A stretch of DNA of 41,606 bases, taken from assembly GCA_913031145.1 (NCBI GenBank), contig CAJWCO010000021.1, positions 1-41,606 on the forward strand. The letters run 5' to 3'. Each line of letters opens with the position of its first letter. The first letter of the stretch is position 1. The stretch is from an uncultured Cellvibrionales bacterium (lineage in GTDB: Bacteria; Pseudomonadota; Gammaproteobacteria; Pseudomonadales; Porticoccaceae). Positions 9,162 to 18,075 of the stretch are shown here, one piece after another. The position numbers and the translations under genes were made by a program. The notes beneath the pieces were generated by a model. It made no database searches, was not told where the DNA came from, and was given only the letters and a program-made list of their open reading frames with translations.

Positions 9162-12035
9162 TTATTGAGCGTACGGCACCACCGAATAACCCAAAGATGT
9201 CAATGAAGGCGTTATCGTTTTAGCATCGCCGACTATGACGGTGACCATGTCGTTTGTCTGCAAGTGCTTTTTGGCAAGCATGTTGATCTCATCCCGACTA
9301 ACATTTTCAACAATTTTGGCTCGTTTGCTAACAAATTCAAGATCGAGATCATACGCCAACATCTGCGCCAACAAGCCCATTTTGGCCCTTGGCGTTTCGT
9401 ATTTAAGGGCCTCTTTCTGACTAATCGCAGATCGCATAAAACTTAGCTCTTCAGCGCTCACGCCCAAGTTCGCATAGTGCTGGATTTCGTTTTTCATTTC
9501 CGTCAGTGCCTGTGCCGTTACATCTGCTCGCACTTGTGCACGCGCAGTAAAGTTGCCGGCAAAACGGTCTCCCGAAAAATAGGACCGAGCGCCATATGTG
9601 TAGCCTTTGTCCTCGCGCAAATTCAAGTTTATGCGGCTATTAAACGCCCCCCCCAGAGAAAAATTCATCAGCGTCGCGCGATAATATTCCCCAGCGATAT
9701 CCTTTTTTAGCGTGCGTTTTCCCATTAATAGTATCGACTGTTCTGCACCTTCCCGATTAACAAGATAAACTATTCCCTTGTGCGCCGCTGAAGCTGGCAA
9801 TTGCAGATCTAAACGGGGTCCTGAGCCCGTCCAATCGTCAAATGAAGTTAAGGCGTCTAGAACATGCGCCTCGGAAAGATCTGATACCACGATCACATGG
9901 GCCCCATACGGTTGGACATGTCGTTGATAAAAAACCTTTAAGTCTTGTAGCGAGACATCCTCAAGCGTCTCAGGATACCCAGACGATGGCATCGAAGCTA
10001 TCGTGTTGCCATACAACAACTGTCGGTACGCATTCATGCCACGATATGCGAGCTCTTTCTGCTGACTATGAACTAATTCAACCGTGCGGTTTTTGGCGCG
10101 CTCAAACTCCTCGGGTATCCAGGCGGGCCGCCAGAGCTTTTCATTCATCAAATCCAGCGTTTCAACAAGATTCTTGGTCAATGCGTTCACACTGACATTC
10201 AGGTACTGCGTATCTGCCGAAATTGATATGGAGCTTCCCAGTTTTTTGAGCTCTCGGGACATCGCTTTCGCACTTCGCTGGAGGGTTGATTCATGCAGCA
10301 TGTCCGCCATCAAAGCAGTGATTCCAGCTTTCTTCGTGTCGGCATAATATTGCCCTGCCGGAATTCGTAATAACAGCGAAGTGGTTGGCGTTTCATAACT
10401 TTGGGCTCCCAACATAGACATTCCATTCGCGGTGTCGTGGCGCCATAAAGCTGGCAGGCCTGTCACCATGGACGGCCCCGTCTCCGGCATTAGACTTCGA
10501 TCAAAATCATCTTGCGAGTGATCCAAAACCGCATGGTGACCAATAGCACCTGCGGATGAACCCACTGTTCGTTTAGGACCAATAAAATTATCCGGCGAGG
10601 CGACTGCATCAGCTTGACCCATGGGCACCACGCTCATAATCACACCCGAGCGACCTTTAATGTAGCGCTGAAATACTCGCATGACGTCGTCTGGCGTTAC
10701 GGCGTTGTAACGCGCGATATCTTGTTCGATAAAGTTAGGATTGCCCGAGTAGGTTTCGTTGGCAGCGAGTTGACTTATCTTTCCAGCCACACTTTGCAAG
10801 CCAAAGATAAAATCTGCCTCTATCTCTGCCTTAATGACGCGAAGATCGGCAGCGTCAACGCCGTGCCGCTCGAACTGATCTAGTGTGTCGCGTACGGCGC
10901 TCTCAACGTCGGCAAGTGTCTGGCCCGATGCAGGATTAGGCAATGCATAAAGATTAAACTGACAGGCTAACTCACCGCATGGATGGGAGACCGACGCATT
11001 AATCGCGACCTCACTTTTTACCAGATTTTCATAGAACAAGGACGTCTTTCCAGCACCCAGAATACGCGCAAGTAGATCGAGTGGTGCTTCGTCCTGATGC
11101 CGTAAATAGGTGGTGGGGTAGGCCATAAAAAGTAACGGCAAATGCACATTGTCTTGGAATGAAACATAGCGATCTTTTTCTAAAGAAATAGGCGTATTTC
11201 TCACTGACGCAACGTCTGCACCTCTTGGAATGCCGCCAAAATATTTCACTACCCAATCTAATGCTTGCTCAACATTTATCGCTCCACCAACACTTAGCGT
11301 GGCATTATTTGGACCATACCAGCGCAGAAAAAATGCTTTTAGATCGTCGACACCGACTCGATCTAGATCTTCGACGTAGCCGATTACAGGCCAAGAATAG
11401 GGATGTTCAGCCGGATACAGAGCTTCAGCGACACGTTCCTGCAAACGCCCATAAGGTACGTCATCTACCCGCTGTGCACGTTCGTTCTTTACCGTTTCAC
11501 GTTGTATTTCGAACTTTTCTGGTGTCACTGCATCTAGCAGAAAACCCATACGATCCGCTTCCAACCACAACATCCGCTCAAGATGATTTGCGGGAACGGT
11601 CTGATAGTAATTTGTTCTATCTCGGCTAGTAGACCCATTTAATCTACCCCCCGCGGCGGTGACCAATTTAAAATGTTGTTCATCCGCAACATTCTCAGAA
11701 CCCTGAAACATCATGTGCTCAAAAAAATGCGCAAATCCAGATTGCCCAAGGCGCTCGCGTGAGGACCCAACATGATAAGTGACGTCAACATGCACCAGTG
11801 GATCCGACGAATCCTCATGCAAAATCACCGTCAAGCCATTGCTCAACAGATATTTTTTGTAGGGTATAAGTGTCTTTCCGGCGGCGGGTACAACTTCTTC
11901 GATGAACGTCAATCCGCTATGGGTTGTACCCGGCTGAATCTTTTTTTGACGAATGCTGTCTGTGGAATGAAGATCATGCAACGGCGCACATGCGAATAAA
12001 CCGCTTATCGCAGTCAAAAAAAGATATTTCCTCAC
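9162..12035 (-). CDS. M16 family zinc metallopeptidase, two-domain lipoprotein
   Basis: A 957-residue pitrilysin/insulinase-type peptidase. The N-terminal half is the catalytic unit: inverted zinc motif HFFEH at residues 103-107, with Glu185 (in VKNER) as the likely third ligand. The second half has the fold-typical ...LREDKGYTYGARSYF stretch but no HxxEH, so it should be the inactive clamp domain. The N-terminus ends in LFAC with Cys16, a plausible lipobox, suggesting membrane anchoring facing the periplasm. The start is GTG 12035 with AGGAG six bases upstream. Such proteins degrade peptides or act in envelope processing; no substrate can be assigned. The next gene upstream is an SbmA-like peptide transporter, 302 bp away on the same strand. 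Confidence 0.9.
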   Translation of the reverse strand: MRKYLFLTAISGLFACAPLHDLHSTDSIRQKKIQPGTTHSGLTFIEEVVPAAGKTLIPYKKYLLSNGLTVILHEDSSDPLVHVDVTYHVGSSRERLGQSGFAHFFEHMMFQGSENVADEQHFKLVTAAGGRLNGSTSRDRTNYYQTVPANHLERMLWLEADRMGFLLDAVTPEKFEIQRETVKNERAQRVDDVPYGRLQERVAEALYPAEHPYSWPVIGYVEDLDRVGVDDLKAFFLRWYGPNNATLSVGGAINVEQALDWVVKYFGGIPRGADVASVRNTPISLEKDRYVSFQDNVHLPLLFMAYPTTYLRHQDEAPLDLLARILGAGKTSLFYENLVKSEVAINASVSHPCGELACQFNLYALPNPASGQTLADVESAVRDTLDQFERHGVDAADLRVIKAEIEADFIFGLQSVAGKISQLAANETYSGNPNFIEQDIARYNAVTPDDVMRVFQRYIKGRSGVIMSVVPMGQADAVASPDNFIGPKRTVGSSAGAIGHHAVLDHSQDDFDRSLMPETGPSMVTGLPALWRHDTANGMSMLGAQSYETPTTSLLLRIPAGQYYADTKKAGITALMADMLHESTLQRSAKAMSRELKKLGSSISISADTQYLNVSVNALTKNLVETLDLMNEKLWRPAWIPEEFERAKNRTVELVHSQQKELAYRGMNAYRQLLYGNTIASMPSSGYPETLEDVSLQDLKVFYQRHVQPYGAHVIVVSDLSEAHVLDALTSFDDWTGSGPRLDLQLPASAAHKGIVYLVNREGAEQSILLMGKRTLKKDIAGEYYRATLMNFSLGGAFNSRINLNLREDKGYTYGARSYFSGDRFAGNFTARAQVRADVTAQALTEMKNEIQHYANLGVSAEELSFMRSAISQKEALKYETPRAKMGLLAQMLAYDLDLEFVSKRAKIVENVSRDEINMLAKKHLQTNDMVTVIVGDAKTITPSLTSLGYSVVPYAQ

Positions 12036-12337
12036 GCTTTTCTCCTGACCAACGGAATTGGACTATTCAAAAGATCGACTCATGTAACCACAGGAACGCG
12101 CCCACACAACTCGCAATGCGCTCGCCCCCCCGTTTAATGACTTTATGATGCGCCCAACCCCCACCCATAAAACATGGTCCCCAACCGCACTAAAAAGGGA
12201 CTCACGGTACATGCGGAACCTCGAAACGTCATCGCCAAGTAAAAGCTGCTTGGATCGTTAACCTAGACAATAGCCGTAGCTATTTTCACTCAGGAACCCT
12301 GCCGATCTTGCTTGGACAAGACCGGCAGGTCTCGACG
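12036..12337. other. Intergenic region between M16 and SbmA-like genes
   Basis: I see no coding signal in these 302 bp. Beside the 13-bp hairpin at 12298-12329 there is a second perfect hairpin, AATAGC-CGTA-GCTATT, at 12269-12284. The part near 12036 should contain the promoter of the M16 gene, but I see no convincing -35/-10 pair. Confidence 0.5.
12298..12329 (-). terminator. Hairpin just after the SbmA-like gene, possible terminator
   Basis: CCTGCCGATCTTG (12298-12310) and CAAGACCGGCAGG (12317-12329) pair over 13 positions with a single A-C mismatch and a six-base loop. The hairpin starts eight bases after the stop codon of the SbmA-like gene. There is no T-run on the minus strand, so it may act as an mRNA-end stabiliser or Rho-assisted terminator rather than a classical intrinsic one. 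Confidence 0.5.
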
Positions 12338-13330
12338 CTAGCGTTCTGGTTGTTGATGGGTCATTGATTCGATTTGACCTTCGAATTCTCTCAATCGTTT
12401 ATACACACTGGCTAACTCAATAATGGTTGGCCACGATTTGAACAAATATTGAAGCGAGCCTTCAACCCGCCCAAATGCTCTGATTATTTGCTGCATAACA
12501 CCCAAAGTCATCACCCCAGCAACGATTGCCGGCGCTAAAATAATATAGGCCACTAACACGTTGACCTGTAAATAAGCGAGCCTACCAATATTGAAATAGA
12601 GGTATCGCAAGTAGCTTTTGTAATGGATTGTACGAACGCCTTCAAATAGCTCATCTAGGGTTTTTGGCCTAATCGTTCCATCATCTTCGGCTAGCACAAG
12701 TATCTTTCGATACGCGGCCTCTCTTTTTTGGAGATCATATTCAATACCAACTAGCCTTAACAACCACGCTAAACCGATCATTAGAAAGGTGCCGCCTACA
12801 GCCCAAATAAAAGCCGCCGTCACCAAGCCATATTCCCACTCGCCAAACCACATTATGTCAATACCAATCGCCAAACCCATAAGCAGAGGGAAATACTCCA
12901 CTAACACCATGATTGACTCAATAAGACTTGTTCCAAGATCCTCCATAATGCGCGAAAACCGTATGGTATCTTCTTGAACGCGCTGCGATGCGCCCTCAAT
13001 GGTTCGCGCTTTATCGTAGACACTGTGATAAAACTCTACCATTGACTCACGCCATCTAAACAAAAAGTGTGAGGTGAGAAATGAGGTCGCAAGGGCCAGT
13101 GCGATGAACATGGCCGCAAGCTCTGCAAAGCTCCACAAGCGCCCCATATATTCACCCAAAGTGATCGCATTTGGCGTTGCAAGTGCTTTTTGGATCATGT
13201 CGTAGAATTCACCAAACCACTCATTAATCTGAACGTCAATTTGAACGGAAATCCATAGAGACGTTAAAATGACGCTTGACCCCACATAAGCCCAGAGGAA
13301 CCATTTTTTTTGAGTAAAAAATCTAAACAT
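12338..13330 (-). CDS. SbmA/BacA-family peptide transporter, short form
   Basis: A 330-residue inner-membrane protein that closely resembles the C-terminal three quarters of E. coli SbmA, a proton-driven importer of antimicrobial peptides and related compounds. Shared stretches include FYDMIQKAL, FRWRESMVEFYHSV, EGASQRVQEDTIRFS, REAAYRKILV, YFNIGRLAYLQV and SVYKRLREFE. It begins at the helix before NEWFGEFYD and lacks the roughly 70 N-terminal residues of E. coli SbmA; I find no trace of them upstream in any minus-strand frame, so it looks like a natural short form rather than a frameshift. Start ATG 13330 has only a weak CGGAAA box. An FNR-like site lies about 80 bp upstream. Confidence 0.88.
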   Translation of the reverse strand: MFRFFTQKKWFLWAYVGSSVILTSLWISVQIDVQINEWFGEFYDMIQKALATPNAITLGEYMGRLWSFAELAAMFIALALATSFLTSHFLFRWRESMVEFYHSVYDKARTIEGASQRVQEDTIRFSRIMEDLGTSLIESIMVLVEYFPLLMGLAIGIDIMWFGEWEYGLVTAAFIWAVGGTFLMIGLAWLLRLVGIEYDLQKREAAYRKILVLAEDDGTIRPKTLDELFEGVRTIHYKSYLRYLYFNIGRLAYLQVNVLVAYIILAPAIVAGVMTLGVMQQIIRAFGRVEGSLQYLFKSWPTIIELASVYKRLREFEGQIESMTHQQPER

Positions 13331-13794
13331 GCGTATTTCCGTGTGAATTCGTGCAGGTCAATGGTCTCCGCGGGTGGCGGCCAATGAACCTGAGTCGTGC
13401 AAAACTCGTTGATTTATATCAGCATCAAGTGATTCGCCTCAATCCCCGATGACCGTACTTTAAAGGATTCATTATGCTGATGAAAGCACTTAAGGTGTTT
13501 AAGGATGACACGGCGAAATGTAGCTGAGATACCCCTCATTCGTATCCCTTGAGGCCCGCCATGCAGCTCCCCATAACCAATCTTAAAGCCAATTTCCGGC
13601 ATAGCGATTACGGCTTACTCGACTGTCTTTTTCCCCTACTTTAACCCATTATCTCGGAATAAAGTCTGCCTTGCTCACTACTTCTCGCTTTCACACAACG
13701 CGTGTAAGCACGGCTATTTAACACGCTCTTGAGTGCGCCGAAAAGTCTTTGTTGTCTGCATCAGTCGAGTCTCACGACCCAGCGGTTAGCAACC
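13331..13794. other. Intergenic region between yebC and SbmA-like gene
   Basis: 464 bp downstream of yebC and upstream of the SbmA-like gene. The only open frame longer than 60 codons (minus, ends at 13414) has no ribosome-binding site and no recognisable sequence. An FNR-type box is at 13409-13422. I see no RNA gene, repeat or T-tract terminator. Confidence 0.5.
13409..13422. promoter_or_regulatory. Candidate FNR/Anr box upstream of the SbmA-like gene
   Basis: TTGATTTATATCAG matches the FNR/Anr consensus TTGAT-N4-ATCAA at nine of ten defined positions. It lies 79-92 bases upstream of the ATG at 13330, a plausible distance for an activator or repressor site. The match was found by eye; a single 9/10 match in 41 kb could also be chance. 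Confidence 0.4.
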
Positions 13795-14541
13795 CTATGC
13801 CAGCTGATCTAAGACGTCTGGAGGTATCGACGCGTTGGTATAGACGTTCTGTACGTCGTCAAGATCCTCTAGACTGTCTATCATACTTAGCAATTTCTCG
13901 GCGCCCACAAGATCGAGCGATACCTCCACTCCAGCAACCATCGTTACTTCGGCCGTTGTCGGTTCAAAACCGGCTTCAATCAGGCTTTCTTTTATATCTA
14001 AGAAATCTTCAAAGCGCGTTTCTAAAGCGACCGTTCCGTCCGTATCAGAAACAACATCTTCAACACCTGCGTCCAGCGCCACTTCAAGGAGGGCGTCTTC
14101 ATCAACCCCAGACGGAAAGGAGATCTGGCCGACACGTCTGAACAAATACGCAACCGACCCGTCAGTGCCCAAATTGCCCCCGCGTTTACTAAACACATGA
14201 CGTACCTCTCCGACTGTACGGTTGCGGTTGTCTGTCATGCACTCCACCAGAACTGCGACACCCCCGGGGGCATAGCCTTCGTAGGTTAATTCATCGTAAT
14301 TTTCGCCTTCACCAGCGCCTGCACCGCGGGCTATTGCCTTGTCGACCGTGTCGCGCTTCATGTTAGCGCCCAACGCTTTGTCCACGGCAGCTCGCAAGCG
14401 CGAGTTATCGTCTGCATTTGGTCCACCGGCCTTGGCAGCAACCACAAGCTCACGAATCAGTTTGGTAAAGATTTTGCCCCGCTTAGCGTCTTGCGCCGCT
14501 TTTCGGTGCTTTATATTCGCCCACTTGCTGTGCCCTGCCAT
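13795..14541 (-). CDS. yebC: YebC/PmpR (TACO1) family translation/regulatory protein
   Basis: The 248-residue protein starts [23 protein letters not shown], the hallmark of the family. Family members were first described as transcriptional regulators (PmpR in Pseudomonas) and more recently as ribosome-associated factors that relieve stalling. GGSVAYLF-like (here [10 protein letters not shown]) and the acidic C-terminal domain are present at normal length. ATG 14541 has a strong GGGAGG box six bases upstream and follows aspS by 27 bp. In Pseudomonas ruvC comes next; here about 5.4 kb intervenes. Confidence 0.96.
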   Translation of the reverse strand: MAGHSKWANIKHRKAAQDAKRGKIFTKLIRELVVAAKAGGPNADDNSRLRAAVDKALGANMKRDTVDKAIARGAGAGEGENYDELTYEGYAPGGVAVLVECMTDNRNRTVGEVRHVFSKRGGNLGTDGSVAYLFRRVGQISFPSGVDEDALLEVALDAGVEDVVSDTDGTVALETRFEDFLDIKESLIEAGFEPTTAEVTMVAGVEVSLDLVGAEKLLSMIDSLEDLDDVQNVYTNASIPPDVLDQLA

Positions 14542-14568
14542 GTCGCGCCTCCCACTACATCGATGAAA

Positions 14569-16341
14569 TCATTGGCCCTCGGCATTTCGCACGCGAATAT
14601 TTAAATCACGTAATTGAGAAGATGCCACAGCGCTCGGCGCCTCTGTCAACAAACAGGCTGCTGATTGCGTTTTCGGGAAAGCAATAACGTCCCGAATAGA
14701 GTCGCTGCCAAGCATCAACATCATCAACCGATCGAGTCCCAAAGCTATACCACCATGTGGTGGCGCACCATACTGCAAGGCGTCTAACAGAAAGCCAAAT
14801 TTATCACGCTGCTCATTCTCATCAATCCCCAGCACCTCAAACACCGCCGCTTGCATGGCCTGGTCATGAATCCGAATTGATCCACCGCCCAATTCATAAC
14901 CATTAAGCACCATATCGTAGGCGCGCGACAGAGCCAGCGAAGGGTTCTCTTGTAACTCCGCTATCGTGCACGATGGTGCAGTAAAAGGATGGTGTAACGA
15001 CGTCAAATCGCCGTTGTCCAAGCGCTCAAACATAGGAAAGTCGACAACCCATACGGGGGCCCAATCACACGTATACAAGTTCAGGTCTGCCCCAATACGA
15101 CATCTCAGCGCGCCTAATGCCTCTGAAACGATCTGCGCTTTATCTGCACCAAAAAACACTATATCTCCATTTTTTGCGTCCAGACGCTGCATGATTTTTA
15201 GTGTCACCGCGTCACCCAGGAATTTAATAATCGGCGACTGTAAACCCGCAATGCCCTCTTCTGACGCATTGACTTTAATCCACGCCAAACCTTTGGCGCC
15301 ATAAATACTGACAAACTGGGAATACTCGTCAATACGCTTTCGCGATATCTCAGCACCTCCTGTCACTTTAAGCGCACTGACGCGACAGTCAGGATCATTT
15401 GCCGGGCCCGCAAACACCTTAAAATCTACATCCATCAACAGGTCCTTAATCTCAACCAACTCCAGCGGAATCCGTAAGTCTGGCTTGTCAGAACCATATT
15501 TTTGTAGCGCTTCGGCATACGTTATTTGATGAAATACGCCGAGTTCAACCTGCAGATGACGCGCGAAAACTTCGACAACCATCTGTTCCGCCATCGACAT
15601 AACGTCCGTTTCGCTGACAAAAGACGCTTCAATGTCAATTTGTGTGAATTCGGGTTGCCGATCAGCTCGAAGATCTTCATCTCGAAAACACTTGGCAATT
15701 TGATAATAACGATCGCACCCTGCAACCATCAGCATCTGCTTAAACAACTGCGGCGATTGTGGCATGGCGAAAAATTGACCGGGATACGTTCGCGAGGGGA
15801 TCAAATAGTCACGCGCGCCCTCCGGTGTTGCTCGGGTCATGATCGGCGTTTCAACATCAAGAAACCCGTTTCCCGAGAGGTAATTGCGAATGCTATTGCT
15901 CACGACAGAACGCAATTTGAGGCTACTTTGCATATGCGGCCTCCGTAAATCCATATATCGGTACTTTAATCGGACATCTTCACCCACCGAGATGTGTTCG
16001 TCCAACTGAAACGGTGGCGTCAAAGCTGCATTGAGTATTTCCAACCCAGTGCCGTAAACTTCGACGTCGCCGCTTTGCATGGCGGGATTGACAGTATCCT
16101 CACTTCGGGCGCGTACTTTACCGGTGATCTTAAGTACGTACTCAGAACGAACGCGGTCAGCAAGAGCGAAGAAATCACCTGCATCAGGATCAAAAACAAC
16201 CTGAATAATCCCTTCGCGATCTCTTAGGTCAATAAAAATAACGCCACCATGATCACGACGACGATCGACCCAACCACACAAAGTCACTTGATCATTTAGA
16301 TGTTGACGTGAAACGTTCCCGCAGTATGTGGATCGATACAT
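14569..16341 (-). CDS. aspS: Aspartyl-tRNA synthetase, probably non-discriminating (Asp/Asn)
   Basis: This class II synthetase of 590 residues has an N-terminal OB anticodon-binding domain (about 1-105), catalytic motifs 1-3 ([38 protein letters not shown], and [13 protein letters not shown]), and the bacterial GAD insertion (about 300-410). Residue 31 in RRRDHGG is His, as in the non-discriminating AspRS of Pseudomonas that charges both tRNA-Asp and tRNA-Asn; discriminating E. coli-type enzymes have Leu there. The second determinant position (before TVN) is Asp82, which is neither the Gly nor the Lys I expect, so the specificity call is tentative. Middle gene of FmdB-aspS-yebC. Confidence 0.96.
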   Translation of the reverse strand: MYRSTYCGNVSRQHLNDQVTLCGWVDRRRDHGGVIFIDLRDREGIIQVVFDPDAGDFFALADRVRSEYVLKITGKVRARSEDTVNPAMQSGDVEVYGTGLEILNAALTPPFQLDEHISVGEDVRLKYRYMDLRRPHMQSSLKLRSVVSNSIRNYLSGNGFLDVETPIMTRATPEGARDYLIPSRTYPGQFFAMPQSPQLFKQMLMVAGCDRYYQIAKCFRDEDLRADRQPEFTQIDIEASFVSETDVMSMAEQMVVEVFARHLQVELGVFHQITYAEALQKYGSDKPDLRIPLELVEIKDLLMDVDFKVFAGPANDPDCRVSALKVTGGAEISRKRIDEYSQFVSIYGAKGLAWIKVNASEEGIAGLQSPIIKFLGDAVTLKIMQRLDAKNGDIVFFGADKAQIVSEALGALRCRIGADLNLYTCDWAPVWVVDFPMFERLDNGDLTSLHHPFTAPSCTIAELQENPSLALSRAYDMVLNGYELGGGSIRIHDQAMQAAVFEVLGIDENEQRDKFGFLLDALQYGAPPHGGIALGLDRLMMLMLGSDSIRDVIAFPKTQSAACLLTEAPSAVASSQLRDLNIRVRNAEGQ

Positions 16342-16363
16342 GATGCATTATTTCCTTTTTTAG

Positions 16364-16681
16364 TTACGGTGTTTCTGATTTCGCAGGTGCGGCGGCAGGC
16401 GGAGCCGATGTATCAGGCGCCTTGGTAACGGAGGGCCCGGTTTCAGCACTTGCGCCCGTCGGACTCAGTTGGCTATCACCGCTGATGTTACGTTGATTTT
16501 TTGACTTAAAGTCCGTCTCGTACCACCCTGAGCCACTGAGTCTAAAGGCAGACGCTGAAATTTTCTTTTTTAGCTCGAGGGCCTGACACTTGGGGCACTT
16601 ACTGAGCCTTGCATCGTTGATCGTTTGCAAGGCTTCCAGTTCATGCCCACAAGCAGCACAACAATATTCATAGATTGGCAT
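16364..16681 (-). CDS. FmdB-family zinc-ribbon protein
   Basis: 105 residues starting MPIYEYCCAACGHELEALQ, with a CxxC pair near residues 8-11 and a second one (CPKC) near 29-32 that form a zinc ribbon. The later SGSGWYETDFK is also typical. The C-terminal 40 residues are an Ala/Pro/Ser/Thr-rich low-complexity tail. The family is often labelled a regulator but has no firmly established function. It is 22 bp upstream of aspS on the same strand, its usual position. Confidence 0.92.
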   Translation of the reverse strand: MPIYEYCCAACGHELEALQTINDARLSKCPKCQALELKKKISASAFRLSGSGWYETDFKSKNQRNISGDSQLSPTGASAETGPSVTKAPDTSAPPAAAPAKSETP

Positions 16682-16986
16682 AGTGAAACCTCAGAATCGC
16701 CTCTTACAGAAAGGCTAACGCACTTTAACGAGCGAGAGATTGTACAGCAGTCAAGGAACAGCGAGAATGCCAAAGAGCGGACATTCGTGATGGAAGTAAA
16801 AAAAAATAAAAAAAACATGTGCTTTTATCCGTGAATCCGCGATGAAGCGTCTATAACTAAGACACACCTGCGGTACAGAAACTGCCGTATCAGGTCGGAC
16901 CCATCATGCCGGCATATCAAGATCCTGACAGTGGTCATGGATGCGCACCCGATGGGTAACTCAGTCTTTTTATGAAGGATCATGAA
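16682..16986. other. Divergent intergenic region between fmdB and the HU-like gene
   Basis: 305 bp that must hold promoters for both directions. A purine-rich A-tract stretch (about 16797-16815) could bend DNA or act as an UP element. TATAAC at 16852-16857 is a possible plus-strand -10, and on the minus strand TACAAT (16744-16739) a possible -10 for fmdB-aspS-yebC. Neither has a good -35 partner. Confidence 0.35.
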
Positions 16987-17403
16987 ATGAGCACACAAGA
17001 CATACCTATGGATCGTCAACAGACCCAAGCAGACTACCATTCAAAACAGCACAGAAAACGATGGCTACGTGAATCGCTCGAGCCGATCACAGAACGCTAC
17101 AACAAAGCACAAGTTATCGACGAACTCGCCTCGGTCACTGGGTTGCAACAAATGCAAGTCATATCTGTGCTCGACGAGCTCAAAGTGTTGATTCAACGAC
17201 ATATCCAACGCGATGCGATAGGCGAATTTTTATTGAGTGGTTTAGTCAAGATCACAACGACCGAAAGACCCCCGCAAAAAGCGTACATTGGCAAAAGTAC
17301 CTTCACCGGAAAACCAACCAATTTTGCCGCTAAAGACGCAATGACGGTCGTAAAAGTCAAGGCGTTGAAAGGCCTCAATGACATGGCGCAACGCGCTCAA
17401 TAA
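16987..17403 (+). CDS. HU/IHF-like histone-like DNA-binding protein
   Basis: 138 residues from ATG 16987, chosen because AAGGA lies seven bases upstream; the longer frame from ATG 16972 would overlap that box. After a 40-residue polar N-terminal extension, the HU-like domain follows: a helical part (KAQVIDELASVTGLQQMQVISVLDEL) and a beta-arm part ending KVKALKGLNDM. GEFLLSGLVKI matches the GxFxLPGLLKI signature of the divergent HU group that often carries Lys/Ala-rich tails; the tail is absent here. It probably binds DNA without sequence specificity and helps shape the nucleoid. Single-gene unit. Confidence 0.85.
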   Translation: MSTQDIPMDRQQTQADYHSKQHRKRWLRESLEPITERYNKAQVIDELASVTGLQQMQVISVLDELKVLIQRHIQRDAIGEFLLSGLVKITTTERPPQKAYIGKSTFTGKPTNFAAKDAMTVVKVKALKGLNDMAQRAQ

Positions 17404-17561
17404 TCTTCTACGCGCGCAGTTCTTATTACCGCAGGTATGCAGCTCAAACGACCCATGACCCCCTCAAGCGCTACGATCAATGTTAACGCATAAGTGCCGA
17501 GTGTTAATTGTCGAGACGCCGCCCAACCATGCGCAATAGCCTGATTGCAGACAATTAATCG

Positions 17562-17984
17562 TTAGCCAGGACGCATCCCATGGGGAACCAACGCACTTTG
17601 CAAACGCACAATGCAAACCGACAGCTTGTCGGGCGTATAAGGCACCGCATCAACCGTTCCCCAAACGGGGGCAGGCCATGCCGCGTCATCTGTGTAACGA
17701 GCAATGTGATGCAAATGCAATTGCGAAACGATATTTCCCAACGCACCAATATTTAGCTTATCTGGACTAAAGACTTCGCTCATCGCTCGCGCGGTCAAAC
17801 AGGACTCTCGCAACAACTGACTCTGGTCAGCCAATTCTAGTTGGTACACCTCGGTGATGCTTTCTCGCCGAGGAACTAAAATAACCCAGGGATAATTAGC
17901 ATCCCGACTGAGCAAAACTAAACTCAGTGGAAAATCACCGAGTAGCAACGTGTCGGCCAGCAATCGTTTGTCCAACTGAAACAT
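17562..17984 (-). CDS. HIT-domain hydrolase, Pseudomonas-type subfamily
   Basis: 140 residues from ATG 17984, which starts MFQLDKRLLADT as in related proteins and has GGAGG 11 bases upstream. The open frame extends to a GTG at 18020 and an ATG at 18008 without a clear ribosome-binding site. The chain has YPWVILVPRR in the nucleotide-binding half and, in place of the canonical HxHxH, the QLHLHHIARY motif followed by AWPAPVWG that marks this subfamily. HIT proteins hydrolyse or transfer nucleotides; the substrate is unknown. Divergent from proS with 91 bp between starts. Confidence 0.9.
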   Translation of the reverse strand: MFQLDKRLLADTLLLGDFPLSLVLLSRDANYPWVILVPRRESITEVYQLELADQSQLLRESCLTARAMSEVFSPDKLNIGALGNIVSQLHLHHIARYTDDAAWPAPVWGTVDAVPYTPDKLSVCIVRLQSALVPHGMRPG

Positions 17985-18075
17985 TTTCTTTTTTGCCTCC
18001 GCATCCATCGCTGTACCCACACCACGATGCCCTTTAAACTAATGCTTTCACTCACCCGATAGTTTAAGAGAAAAT

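Noticed and set aside
11225-11629. 134-codon plus-strand open frame
   Set aside because: Lies wholly antisense to the catalytic part of the M16 peptidase gene, whose HxxEH motif and conserved frame are certain; no ribosome-binding site or recognisable sequence.
13414-13602. 62-codon minus-strand frame upstream of the SbmA-like gene
   Set aside because: No ribosome-binding site, signal peptide or family resemblance; also checked as a possible lost SbmA N-terminus and found not hydrophobic.
13749-14141. 130-codon plus-strand open frame
   Set aside because: Antisense to yebC, which is conserved along its whole length.
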